From an uncultured Bacteroidales bacterium (lineage in GTDB: Bacteria; Bacteroidota; Bacteroidia; Bacteroidales; Paludibacteraceae): DNA of 57,861 nucleotides. Below the pieces are notes generated by a model. The model did not search any database and was not told the origin of the DNA. It saw only the letters and a program-made list of their open reading frames with translations. Every line of letters starts with the position of its first letter. The stretch's first letter is position 1. The position numbers and the translations under genes are program-made. The stretch lies in NCBI GenBank assembly GCA_945921355.1, contig CAMEKM010000005.1:1-57861 (forward strand), given 5' to 3'. Below, in pieces: positions 17,301 to 24,405 of the stretch.

Positions 17301-18625
17301 TTTTTGATAAATATACAGATGGAAAATCATATCAAGAGATTGCACATGAGTTAATGTATCCCTTAGTCGAAAGTTTTATAAATGATCAAATCTACAATAA
17401 TATAGATGAAGTACAAGCATTGGTTGCGATGCAACATGGAAGTAGATTCTTTATTACTGAATTAAAGCCTTTCCTTACAGATAATGTTTTAATAACATTT
17501 TTTGGCAATGTTTGGAAAATAGCAAGTCCCATGATAGATGACTTTTCCTCTAATTTTGTAAATGATATTCTTCATTCTTGTTATCTTGCATCTCCTATCC
17601 AGGAATACATAAAAAACTTATTGGACAATGGATATAAAAGGGCTTATGTAAGAGCTTTGGCTTCAATAGAAAACGATAACATGGATTCATATCAACTACT
17701 ATTATCTTTATATAATGAAAATGAGATAAATTACGAACATATAACATTATATATGGCATCGTTATGGGGACTTACAAATTCACAGATGATGAAACTATTG
17801 CCTTCGTTAATGAAACAATTTCCTGATAAATATATTGATATCTTAGAATTTGTCATGAGGCATAGATATTGGACCCAAGTTTTAGATGATGAATTACATC
17901 AGTATGTAAGAAGTTTATTATTGGAATGTCCTCTCGTTGATAGCCAAAAACGTTGCAATTATGAATGTGTTGCAATCATAAAAGAGTATCTAAAAAAATA
18001 TATCAACACAGATACGGATTTTGCAGTTCAATTGAATAAAAAAATTATTGATACTTTAGGGAAAGAGTTTGTACATAATAATGAATTAAGCAATTTGTAT
18101 TCTGAATTGTTACAAGAACCATATCAGAGCGCAATACTAGATGATTTTATTGAAGCTCTCGCAGATAATACTATATTTTTTATGCAAGTCAAAGATGAAA
18201 CTGGTTCTGGTTTTTCTTTCGGTAGTGGACCTTTATTTCTACATGTACCTATAGAGAAATTGCAACAGTACTGCGAGAAAAAAGTACAAATAAGGCACAA
18301 ATTAGCTAGTATGGCTCCCGTTTTTGTTTCTGAAGCAAATAATCCTCGTGCGGATTTTTCCGACTTTATCAAATGGCTTATTGAAAAATATGGGGCGGAT
18401 GATGAATCTGGAGTTCTCTCTGGCATCTCCTCCAATATGGGCACTATGTCTTGGACAGGCTCTACTATTCCTTTGCATGAAGATATGATTCGTATATTAA
18501 CTCCATATGTAGATCATAAATATCAAGCAGTCCAAAAATGGGCTCAACAAGAAATTGATTATTTAAAGCAAGATATAGCGAGAGAAAAATCACACGATGA
18601 TTTTATGAGGATGCATTATTCATAA
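14378..18625 (+). CDS. Metallophosphoesterase-STAND NTPase fusion, candidate defence protein
   Basis: A 1415-residue, low-GC gene. Residues 1 to about 330 are a calcineurin-like metallophosphoesterase with every metal-binding motif: D8-x-H10, GD49, GNH99E, GH223 and GH254TH256. Residues about 365-560 are a P-loop NTPase: Walker A LPGFGKT (381-387), Walker B IFVIDDCP (434-441) and a downstream GFP motif in ADGFPYMA, a hallmark of STAND ATPases. The remaining 850 residues are almost entirely helical and look like a repeat superstructure; the end resembles HEAT-like termini. This effector-STAND-sensor order is that of bacterial antiviral STAND (Avs-like) proteins, where ligand binding triggers oligomerisation and activates the N-terminal enzyme. 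The target of the phosphoesterase (nucleic acid or nucleotide) is unknown. It sits 186 bases after the methylase; no convincing promoter box was found. Confidence 0.85.
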   Translation: MRILHFSDVHLSKDKKAAVEMLRDRMIEKLISINSSASNKIELVIYTGDFLDKGGFDFDGNSFKNVQEGLTLFDELFITPLMDSLHLSKDRFIMTMGNHEIVRKKVPQEDIDMLQDINREQLFEDFFWRILSRDNIAWLEDYNSFENNYYLGHGNENHQYTQNKLGAFHSLNIDGQIVNIMSINTVWASCTKEEYVNINIEQINEFKRKVQYSHGAINILVGHNNYDDIVHSKTQQEIILNAITDFVHISFSGHTHQGIERGIENEHGNTYFNIASGLNRMNIGTNNANYRNGFMVVDYCLHEGWMANSWYEQDNESNFVEKVNYGEQGTSRRNLPYKKNFVPIINFLNEHPTGEYIHNDKTTELQNKLLTGAQIIRFSALPGFGKTKLIYETFIEKKNDIEYLSRIYYCKSGLKIDSVYDEFRSIINLGKASIFVIDDCPNDLLQRCSEYIRRLKLPTRLIVVNNQPYDSFYLPDCENLELSATDLKHEVDEYISQKIVVKSAENDIINEIQTLADGFPYMAILLVNAYNENKEYGLVNIQFLVDKLLQSSREGKSYQTQAMRTLALFQPMPTENQNENAYNYVINNELITHITELNSYEIRGLFSRTLTKYSNTLIENTGDWINIRPFPLAVCLVTQWFEEMSVADLEKLFNDFQTQPKEIVSILKDGFAQRISMMQESNAAKNVISKIMSVPNGSFCSEKVVCSEMGSRLFLAMATVNPEKVAKCLRYIFKEKSTDWICENIKDDTRRNLVYALNKLCFAHESYDDAVCVMTQFAEAENEHWSNNSRNGLTQLFPIILPNTEVGLVKRAKTIEDLWNTGHHILAINAINQAFKNHHFTRLGGAEKFGWHHRESYKPKTYAEIFNYWRKCKELLLSWLENDDLLLDNFCSLVENNVHNWRSTNSMNEYLFPLIDIIAPKINWHWNKMYELLMQLLRFHESEYTLEQKTKINEYIKKLKPTVFADTLMYTERKIFDKYTDGKSYQEIAHELMYPLVESFINDQIYNNIDEVQALVAMQHGSRFFITELKPFLTDNVLITFFGNVWKIASPMIDDFSSNFVNDILHSCYLASPIQEYIKNLLDNGYKRAYVRALASIENDNMDSYQLLLSLYNENEINYEHITLYMASLWGLTNSQMMKLLPSLMKQFPDKYIDILEFVMRHRYWTQVLDDELHQYVRSLLLECPLVDSQKRCNYECVAIIKEYLKKYINTDTDFAVQLNKKIIDTLGKEFVHNNELSNLYSELLQEPYQSAILDDFIEALADNTIFFMQVKDETGSGFSFGSGPLFLHVPIEKLQQYCEKKVQIRHKLASMAPVFVSEANNPRADFSDFIKWLIEKYGADDESGVLSGISSNMGTMSWTGSTIPLHEDMIRILTPYVDHKYQAVQKWAQQEIDYLKQDIAREKSHDDFMRMHYS

Positions 18626-18668
18626 CAAACAATTTGTAAAGCAGAAATAGGATTTCTTATTACTTCAC

Positions 18669-18704
18669 CTTCGGCACAATCTTCGGCGCAACCTTCGGCA
18701 CGCG
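18669..18704 (+). repeat. 12-bp tract, 3 copies (CTTCGGCACAAT)
   Basis: Three 12-bp units follow the STAND gene. A second three-copy tract of the same unit lies at 20408-20443, on the far side of the Fic module, in the same orientation. Confidence 0.85.
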
Positions 18705-18800
18705 AAAACTATTTTTCAAAAAAATACACTCACGCGGAAACTCTTGTAATACAGATGCTTCCGTGTGTTGTATATACCATTTCTTTCTTCAATTTCTCCA

Positions 18801-18834
18801 ATCTTCGGCACAAAAACAGCAAAATGCCGAAGAT
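18801..18834. repeat. ATCTTCGGCA / TGCCGAAGAT hairpin, copy 1
   Basis: Perfect 10-bp inverted repeat with a 14-base A-rich loop. Related copies are at 20536-20573 (12-bp stem) and at about 57651-57687, where one arm is interrupted. Confidence 0.8.
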
Positions 18835-18948
18835 ACGGCATTACTATAATATATAGAGGCACACAAAAAATCAGCAGAACTAGCGGCAAGTGCTAAAAAT
18901 ATTTTTATCAATATTCAACGCATTTCGCAAGCTATAAAATGCAAATAG

Positions 18949-18984
18949 GCGGCAACTTTATCCACCATTGCCGCTACTTTTTGC
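18949..18984 (+). terminator. Possible terminator
   Basis: GCGGCAA and TTGCCGC form a 7-bp perfect stem with a 12-base loop followed by TACTTTTT. The T run is short and the position is 320 bases past the STAND stop, so this is tentative. Confidence 0.35.
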
Positions 18985-19100
18985 AGCATTATTATAGAGG
19001 CATCCATAAATATTTGCAGCTATAACCTTTACCCTACAAAAAATGCACGTTTCTTTCACTTTTCTTTGATATACTGACAAGTTTTAGCAGTTTGGTGTAG

Positions 19101-19108
19101 TACCTTTG
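19101..19108 (+). promoter_or_regulatory. Promoter of the RhuM/Fic gene, -7 box
   Basis: TACCTTTG followed by CAGCG, a consensus Bacteroidota -7 element 29 bases upstream of the ATG at 19137. Confidence 0.8.
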
Positions 19109-19136
19109 CAGCGTAAAACAATAAACATACAAAATT

Positions 19137-20108
19137 ATGAATCAAGACAATCAAATCATTATCTATCAAACTGCCGACAATCAAACGCAGATAGATGTGC
19201 GTTTAGAGAATGAAACCGTGTGGCTAACGACTAATCAAATGGCGATGTTATTTGGTCGTGAAGAATCAAACATTCGTCGCCATGTCATTAACGTATTCAA
19301 AGAAGGAGAACTGGAAAAAGAAAATAACGTGCATTTTTTACACGTTAATGGAGTTAAGAAGCCTGTCCCTTTCTACAATCTTGATGTCATCATCTCCGTA
19401 GGCTATCGTGTGAAAAGCCAACGCGGTGTACAATTCCGCCAATGGGCAAATCGTGTATTGAGACAGTATCTCATCAAAGGCTATGCTGTCAATGAACGCA
19501 TACGCCATGAGCAAATCAACGAGCTGCGCCAATTAGTACAAGTAGTTGGTCGCACGCTACAACACAGCGAACATGAAAACACGATCGAAATGCAAGATCT
19601 TCTTGACGTCGTAGTCGATTATACCTATGCACTCGATACGCTCGATAACTACGATTACGAACGCTTGACCATTGATCAAACTACTAAAGTAGCCTCATTT
19701 CATGCCACCTATGAAAACGCAATGGAGCAGATTCAGCGCTTGCGCGATAAGTTTGGCGCATCTATTTTGTTTGGAAATGAGAAAGATGATTCTTTCCGAA
19801 GCAGTATTGGTCAAATATACCAAACTTTCGGTGGCGAGGATTTGTATCCAAGTGTAGAGGAGAAAGCTGCAATGTTGCTTTATCTGGTAACGAAAAACCA
19901 TTCGTTTAGCGATGGAAACAAACGTATTGCTGCAACATTGTTCTTATGGTTCTTGAATAATAACCATCTACTTTACCATTCCGATGGTAGCAAACGCATT
20001 GCAGATAGTACTTTGGTTGCCTTAACGCTAATGATTGCTGAAAGCAAAACAGAAGAGAAAGATGTGATGGTAAAGGTAGTTGTCAATTTAATTAATCAAC
20101 GCAATTAA
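19137..20108 (+). CDS. RhuM-type protein with C-terminal Fic/DOC domain
   Basis: 323 residues. Residues 1-120 match the RhuM virulence-protein family (TVWLTTNQMAMLFG, KSQRGVQFRQWANRVL), which carries a KilA-like helix-turn-helix segment. Residues about 185-315 are a Fic/DOC domain with the active-site motif H255-x-F257-x-D259-G-N261-K-R263. Fic enzymes usually transfer AMP or another nucleotide-derived group to protein hydroxyls; Doc relatives are toxins. This RhuM-Fic fusion is a known architecture, often near restriction or mobile loci. It has its own promoter and is followed by a small acidic ORF. Direct repeats flank the pair. Confidence 0.9.
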   Translation: MNQDNQIIIYQTADNQTQIDVRLENETVWLTTNQMAMLFGREESNIRRHVINVFKEGELEKENNVHFLHVNGVKKPVPFYNLDVIISVGYRVKSQRGVQFRQWANRVLRQYLIKGYAVNERIRHEQINELRQLVQVVGRTLQHSEHENTIEMQDLLDVVVDYTYALDTLDNYDYERLTIDQTTKVASFHATYENAMEQIQRLRDKFGASILFGNEKDDSFRSSIGQIYQTFGGEDLYPSVEEKAAMLLYLVTKNHSFSDGNKRIAATLFLWFLNNNHLLYHSDGSKRIADSTLVALTLMIAESKTEEKDVMVKVVVNLINQRN

Positions 20109-20144
20109 CTAATTCTATCGAATTCGACAGAATTACCAACTCAA

Positions 20145-20179
20145 AATTCTTAATTCATAATTCTTAATTCAAAATTACT
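20145..20179 (+). repeat. Heptanucleotide tract, 5 copies
   Basis: Five 7-bp units of form AATTCNN, 35 bp, end 3 bases before the start codon of the small acidic ORF. Confidence 0.88.
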
Positions 20180-20182
20180 ACT

Positions 20183-20389
20183 ATGGGACTATTTGATTTT
20201 CTCTTTGGCTCCGATGAGAGCTCAACCAATGGATTGTTTGACATTGAAGATTACCGCTCTGTTCACGAAAACCGTCGTCACCGTGCAAGCGGCTCTTCGA
20301 ACTGGACCTCTCGCGAAGACTGGGACTTTGGCGACTACGACAACGATGCTATGTCGGGATTTGATTCGTATGAGGATAATGATTTTTAA
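20183..20389 (+). CDS. Small acidic protein downstream of RhuM/Fic
   Basis: 68 residues, no family recognised. The protein begins MGLFDFLFGSDES and is rich in Asp, Glu, Ser and Arg, with a strongly acidic C-terminal half. It starts 74 bases after the Fic stop, the gap being filled mostly by a 35-bp heptamer tract, and has no promoter box of its own. Codon use is consistent with a real gene, but length and low complexity leave doubt. Cotranscription with a Fic protein makes an antitoxin or substrate role possible but unproven. Confidence 0.5.
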   Translation: MGLFDFLFGSDESSTNGLFDIEDYRSVHENRRHRASGSSNWTSREDWDFGDYDNDAMSGFDSYEDNDF

Positions 20390-20407
20390 TGCAAGCGCAC
20401 TAATAAT

Positions 20408-20443
20408 CTTCGGCACAACTTTCGGCACAATCTTCGGCACAAA
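20408..20443 (+). repeat. 12-bp tract, 3 copies (CTTCGGCACAAT)
   Basis: Second tract of the unit seen at 18669-18704, immediately after the small acidic ORF. Confidence 0.85.
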
Positions 20444-20460
20444 GAAAAAAATAACAAAAA

Positions 20461-20765
20461 AAATCACTCAAGCGGGAGGCGTTGGTAATCAACACATTCC
20501 GCTTGCTTTAAGTGCCATATTATAACAAAATTCACAAATCTTCGGCACAAAACTACCAAAATGCCGAAGATTTTTACACCATTATTATAGAGGCAAAAAT
20601 ATTTGAAGCTAAAAGACACTGATAGGGCACATTTAGGCAATAGATGTGATCATTTGTTCTATGCTTGCGCGGATTCCTCAGAGTGGGGACTCTTCGGGCG
20701 CTGCGCTCGGAGTGCGTTCCGTCGCACTCCTTCAGGTCGCGAAGTGGTCGCGTAACCCGAAGAGA
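20461..20765 (+). repeat. Composite palindromic repeat, copy A
   Basis: In order: a 16-bp imperfect hairpin (20469-20505, arms CAAGCGGGAGGCGTTG and CAACACATTCCGCTTG), an 18-base spacer ending TTCACAA, a 12-bp perfect hairpin (20536-20573), the ATTATTATAGAGG motif, a GATAGGGCACA stretch, then a GGGCGCTGCGCTC / GGAGTGCG-CGCACTCC palindromic block. The same parts in the same order occur reversed at 57391-57798. Part of the right end reappears at 34010-34085. Confidence 0.8.
20536..20573. terminator. 12-bp hairpin with T tail, copy 2 of the CTTCGGCA hairpin
   Basis: AAATCTTCGGCA and TGCCGAAGATTT form a perfect 12-bp stem with a 14-base loop followed by two more T. It could end transcription from the Fic unit, though as part of a repeated element this is uncertain. 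Confidence 0.5.
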
Positions 20766-20851
20766 ACTTGTAGTACCTTCGGCATAATCCACAGTAAGCG
20801 AAAAGTTTGAGGCAAAAAACATATCCACTTGCATATCTCAAAAAAAAGTAG

Positions 20852-20859
20852 TACCTTTG
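20852..20859 (+). promoter_or_regulatory. Nucleoside permease promoter, -7 box
   Basis: TACCTTTG followed by CAGG, 61 bases upstream of the permease ATG. Confidence 0.8.
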
Positions 20860-20920
20860 CAGGCGGAATGTAAACCATCCACTCTTTCTGAAACGTTGAA
20901 ACAAATTAAATTATACTAAT

Positions 20921-22198
20921 ATGAAGAACATCAAATTTCGACTAACAGTCATGAACTTCCTCGAATTTGCCGTTTGGGGAGCGTATTTAACATCGATGGG
21001 TACCTACCTCGCTACGCATGGTATGGCTACCAATATCGGTTGGTTCTATTCCATCCAAGGTATCGTCAGTCTTTTCATGCCAGCGTTGATGGGTATCGTG
21101 GCAGACCGTTGGATTCCTGCTCAGAAAGCACTCAGTCTGTGCCACGCTTTGGCAGGTACCTTTATGATTGCTACAGGTGCTTATGGTCTCTTTGCCGGCG
21201 ACGGCGTACAATTTGCAACCCTCTTCTCGCTTTACACTGCCTCGGTGGCATTCTTTATGCCTACCCTTGCACTCAGCAACTCCGTGGCTTATACCGCCCT
21301 CACGCAAGCAAACATGGATACAGTGAAGGACTTTCCACCTATCCGTGTACTCGGTACAGTAGGCTTTATCGTAACGATGTGGGTAGTGGACTTGTGCGGT
21401 TTCCAAGCTACTCCAAAGCAATTCGTTGTCAGCGGTGGTTTGAGCATCGCCTTAGCATTGTATTCACTCACTTTGCCTAAGTGCCCAACCAAAGGCCATG
21501 TGGAGAACAAATCGCTGGTGGAAGCACTCGGCTTGGAGGCATTTGCGCTGTTCAAACAAAAGAAGATGGCAGTATTCTTCATCTTCTCGATGCTACTTGG
21601 TATGTGCTTGCAAATCACCAATGGCTATGCTAATCCATTCATTACCAGCTTCGGAGCGATTGAGGAGTTCGCGGGGACGTTCGGCGTACAACACGCCAAT
21701 ATCCTGATTTCTATCTCACAAATCTGCGAGGCGTTGTGCATCTTGTTTATCCCATTCTTCTTGAAGCGTTTTGGTATCAAGTCGGTAATGCTGATGGCTA
21801 TGCTGGCATGGGTATTGCGTTTCGGATTCTTCGGCGCAGGTAACCCAGGCATGCCAGGTGTGATATTGTTCGTATTGAGCTGCATTGTCTATGGCTTTGC
21901 TTTTGACTTCTTCAATATCTCTGGCTCGCTGTATGTGGATCAAGAGACTGACCCAGCCCAACGCTCCAGTGCACAAGGTCTGTTTGTGATGATGACCAAC
22001 GGTTTTGGTGCTACAATCGGAACTTTGTCTGCACAAGCGATTGTTAACCATTTTGTTCATGCAGAAGAAGTGGTAGCAGCAGGCCCAATGGCTATTTGGG
22101 ATGGCTGGCAAACCAGCTGGTATATCTTCGCAGGTTTTGCATTGGTAGTTGCCATTGCCTTCTGGATAATCTTCCCAAAGACCCCAGTAAAGAAATAA
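20921..22198 (+). CDS. Nucleoside:proton symporter, NupG-like MFS permease
   Basis: A 425-residue, 12-segment inner membrane protein of the nucleoside:H+ symporter family. The N-terminus (MNFLEFAVWGAYLTSMGTYL) with the following GIVADRW loop and the central FPPIRVLGTVGFI segment match NupG/XapB-type permeases. Expected role: uptake of purine and pyrimidine nucleosides. It has its own promoter at 20852. Start at the ATG at 20921, followed by a Lys-rich first helix cap. A CCCTCCCC-type repeat lies between it and gldF. Confidence 0.85.
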   Translation: MKNIKFRLTVMNFLEFAVWGAYLTSMGTYLATHGMATNIGWFYSIQGIVSLFMPALMGIVADRWIPAQKALSLCHALAGTFMIATGAYGLFAGDGVQFATLFSLYTASVAFFMPTLALSNSVAYTALTQANMDTVKDFPPIRVLGTVGFIVTMWVVDLCGFQATPKQFVVSGGLSIALALYSLTLPKCPTKGHVENKSLVEALGLEAFALFKQKKMAVFFIFSMLLGMCLQITNGYANPFITSFGAIEEFAGTFGVQHANILISISQICEALCILFIPFFLKRFGIKSVMLMAMLAWVLRFGFFGAGNPGMPGVILFVLSCIVYGFAFDFFNISGSLYVDQETDPAQRSSAQGLFVMMTNGFGATIGTLSAQAIVNHFVHAEEVVAAGPMAIWDGWQTSWYIFAGFALVVAIAFWIIFPKTPVKK

Positions 22199-22239
22199 GC
22201 CCCCTCCTGCCCTCCCCCTAAAAGCGGAGGGATATAAAT

Positions 22240-22905
22240 ATGTTTCGAAAAGAATTATCATATTATTTCTCTACGCCGATTGCGTACATCGTGATTGGGT
22301 TGTTTCTATTAGCAGTGAGTCTATTCCTATGGGTAATACCTGGGCAATGGAACGTCATCGAATCAGGTTATGCACAAGTGGATGGACTATTCCAAATCAG
22401 TCCATGGCTACTCATGCTCGTGTGTCCCGCATTGACCATGCGCCTATTCGCCGAAGAGCGTCAAAGCGGCACATGGCTGCTACTACGTGCACAGCCCATT
22501 GCGCTATGGAAGATTGTCGTAGGCAAGTACATGGCATCTTTCGTGCTTACAGTGATTGCTCTATTGCCATGTATTGTGCACTATTTCATTGTCTTCTATA
22601 TGGCAGAGCCGATAGGCAATATCGATGGCGGACAATTCGTAGGCTCCATGATGGGATTGGTATTCTTGAGTGCATCGTTCATAGGCATTGGCATGCTTTG
22701 CAGTACGGTGACACGCAGCCAATTAGTGGCATTTATCTTAGGTGCAGTGAGCTGCTTTGTACTATATTGGGTAACGCTGCAAGACCACTATAGCAGTATC
22801 TCTCGTGGTGTGGTGGATTTGCGAGATGTAGTATTCTTCCTGAGCGTGGCTATCGCGTCTATCATTATCAGCATTATTGTTTCCGATAGAATCAGCAAGC
22901 GATGA
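22240..22905 (+). CDS. gldF: GldF-like ABC transporter permease
   Basis: A 221-residue, six-segment membrane protein resembling GldF of gliding Bacteroidota: N-terminal KELSYYFSTPIAYIVIG, then PALTMRLFAEERQSGT, and a C-terminal SISRGVVDLRDVVFFLS segment. GldF works with GldG and the ATPase GldA in an ABC exporter needed for gliding in Flavobacterium. Neither partner is adjacent here. The stop overlaps the next gene by four bases (ATGA), so the two are translationally coupled. Non-gliding Bacteroidales also carry this family, where its role is unclear. Confidence 0.75.
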   Translation: MFRKELSYYFSTPIAYIVIGLFLLAVSLFLWVIPGQWNVIESGYAQVDGLFQISPWLLMLVCPALTMRLFAEERQSGTWLLLRAQPIALWKIVVGKYMASFVLTVIALLPCIVHYFIVFYMAEPIGNIDGGQFVGSMMGLVFLSASFIGIGMLCSTVTRSQLVAFILGAVSCFVLYWVTLQDHYSSISRGVVDLRDVVFFLSVAIASIIISIIVSDRISKR

Positions 22906-23396
22906 CAAAGATTGGAGTACTGAGCGATACACATGGGTATCTTGATCCGCGAGTACTGGAGCACTTCGCAGAAGTGGACGAGATATGGCATGCAGGGGAT
23001 ATAGGCAGTGCTATGGTGCTACAGCACCTGCGTGAGTTCAAACCCACACGCGCGGTGTATGGCAATATGGATAGTGGAGATGTACGGTATTCACTCAGCG
23101 AGTTCTACCGCTTTCGTGTAGAAGAGGTGAACGTAATGATGACGCATATCGGCGGATATCCTGGGAAATATAATCCATGGCTACTGCCCATGTTTAAGAA
23201 AGAGACACCGCAATTATTTGTATGTGGTCATAGCCATATATTGAAAGTGCAATACGACCCCACATGGCAGATGCTGACCATGAATCCTGGGGCAGCAGGC
23301 AAACAAGGTTGGCAGACGGTACAGACATTGCTGAGATTTGTGATTGATGGGAAAGAAATTCGCGATTTAGAGGTGATTGAGTTGGAAAGACATTAA
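22902..23396 (+). CDS. YfcE/MJ0936-type metallophosphoesterase
   Basis: A 164-residue calcineurin-fold phosphodiesterase. Motifs: SDTHG (residues 8-12), AGD near 32, GNMD near 55 (a conservative variant of GNCD), and CGHSH near 108 with NPGAAG near 130. Members hydrolyse phosphodiesters in vitro; the physiological substrate is generally unknown. It overlaps gldF by four bases. Unlike the phosphoesterase domain at 14.4 kb it is a stand-alone housekeeping-type protein. Confidence 0.9.
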   Translation: MTKIGVLSDTHGYLDPRVLEHFAEVDEIWHAGDIGSAMVLQHLREFKPTRAVYGNMDSGDVRYSLSEFYRFRVEEVNVMMTHIGGYPGKYNPWLLPMFKKETPQLFVCGHSHILKVQYDPTWQMLTMNPGAAGKQGWQTVQTLLRFVIDGKEIRDLEVIELERH

Positions 23397-23478
23397 CCAG
23401 ATACTCCGAAAACGTATGTTTTACAACATATTTAAGCCATTTTCGCCAAAAACGTGTTGCATAACATATAAACAACTC

Positions 23479-23509
23479 TTGCAGGGATGAGAAAAAAGCA
23501 GTACCTTTG
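23479..23509 (+). promoter_or_regulatory. Promoter with no downstream ORF
   Basis: TTGC at 23479-23482 and TACCTTTG at 23502-23509 with 19-base spacing form a full Bacteroidota promoter. No reading frame follows before the terminator at 23582. Confidence 0.75.
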
Positions 23510-23515
23510 CAGCGG

Positions 23516-23604
23516 ATTTAAAAATCGACACAATCTTTTTTGTACCTTAAAAAATCAAACAGACTAATACCTTGGAAAAATAGCCGTCGTGAGACGGCTT
23601 TTTT
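23516..23604 (+). ncRNA. Candidate small RNA of about 90 nt
   Basis: The interval runs from the expected start site of the promoter at 23502-23509 to the terminator at 23582-23604. No ORF with a credible start is seen. The body is A-rich with a TCAAACAGACTAATACC stretch; no known RNA family was recognised. It points toward the convergent gene at 23688-24398, so it could also be the remains of a lost gene's leader. Confidence 0.45.
23582..23604 (+). terminator. Rho-independent terminator
   Basis: AGCCGTC / GACGGCT 7-bp perfect stem, GTGA tetraloop, six T. A near copy starting CGTCGTGAGACGGC with six T lies at 23646-23665; it has lost the outer stem pairs. Confidence 0.85.
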
Positions 23605-23687
23605 CATGGTATTACGTAGCGTAAGCGAAGCAATACCAAACAAATCGTCGTGAGACGGCTTTTTTCTTGTATTACGAGGATTGTCAA

Positions 23688-24398
23688 TTAGCGATTTCGC
23701 TTCTTTATTGCGTCCGACAGCATACTATAGACTATGCGCTGTTCATCATTGAGCAATGCCAAATGATGATTCATCACATTCTCATCATTACGTCGAGCAG
23801 GTCCTGTTTGCGCATCCGCTGGAGCCAAAGCATGAATCTTGGCAGCGGTCTCATCTATCAGTGGTAAGAGGGCAGAAAATGGAATATGCGTATTCTTGAG
23901 CAATTCAGCAGCCATAGTGTACATCAGGTTGGTGAAATTGCAAGCATATACTCCCGCCACATGTAGTCGTTCGCGGTCATGTTGCGATGCCTCATACACG
24001 TGGCTTGTGATAGTCAGTGCCAACGAATAGACTGCACTAATATCATCTATTCCACGCGCCTCAAAAAAGACTGGCACGGTAGAGAAGTCCTCTATCACAC
24101 GCGCCTTGCTGAATGTTTGAAAAGGATAAAAGATACCCGCATGCGGTTTGTCCGCGCCAAAAACCGTGATAGGCATAGTGCCCGAAGTATGCAGATGAAG
24201 CGCTTTTTCTTTGTCCTTGACTTGTGCAACCACCTCAGCTAAAGCTTCATCTTTCACAGCATATATATACACGTTTGCCTGAGGTACTTCATCTAATCCC
24301 TCGCGACTGCTGACCATTTGGCACGCTACGCCTTTCTTGGTAAAGGCATAATGGAGATTGGTGGCAACATTGCCCTTGCCGATGATAATGATGTTCAT
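23688..24398 (-). CDS. Rossmann-fold / DUF2520 protein
   Basis: 236 residues. The N-terminus IIIIGKGNVATNLHYAF is a Rossmann nucleotide-binding motif with a GxGNVA glycine loop. Residues about 125-230 match the helical DUF2520 domain (HVAGVYACNFTNLMYTMA, PLIDETAAKIHAL, GPARRND). Such proteins are annotated as putative NADP-binding oxidoreductases; the substrate is not known. It lies 32 bases downstream of the dipeptidase, separated by a heptamer tract, and probably shares its transcript. Confidence 0.85.
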   Translation of the reverse strand: MNIIIIGKGNVATNLHYAFTKKGVACQMVSSREGLDEVPQANVYIYAVKDEALAEVVAQVKDKEKALHLHTSGTMPITVFGADKPHAGIFYPFQTFSKARVIEDFSTVPVFFEARGIDDISAVYSLALTITSHVYEASQHDRERLHVAGVYACNFTNLMYTMAAELLKNTHIPFSALLPLIDETAAKIHALAPADAQTGPARRNDENVMNHHLALLNDEQRIVYSMLSDAIKKRNR

Positions 24399-24405
24399 AA
24401 GCAGG

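Larger units (their letters stand above)
18626..19136. other. Intergenic repeat region before the Fic gene
   Basis: 511 bases without a gene. It holds a 12-bp tract (18669-18704), a perfect 10-bp hairpin (18801-18834), a GCGGCAA/TTGCCGC stem followed by a short T run (18949-18984, possible terminator), two copies of an ATTATAGAGGCA-type motif (about 18841-18861 and 18987-19003) and the Fic promoter (19101). Hairpin and motif recur downstream of the Fic module. Confidence 0.7.
20390..20920. other. Intergenic region with composite repeat
   Basis: 531 bases containing a 12-bp tract (20408-20443), the composite repeat (20461-20765) and the nucleoside permease promoter (20852-20859). No gene is supported here. 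Confidence 0.7.
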
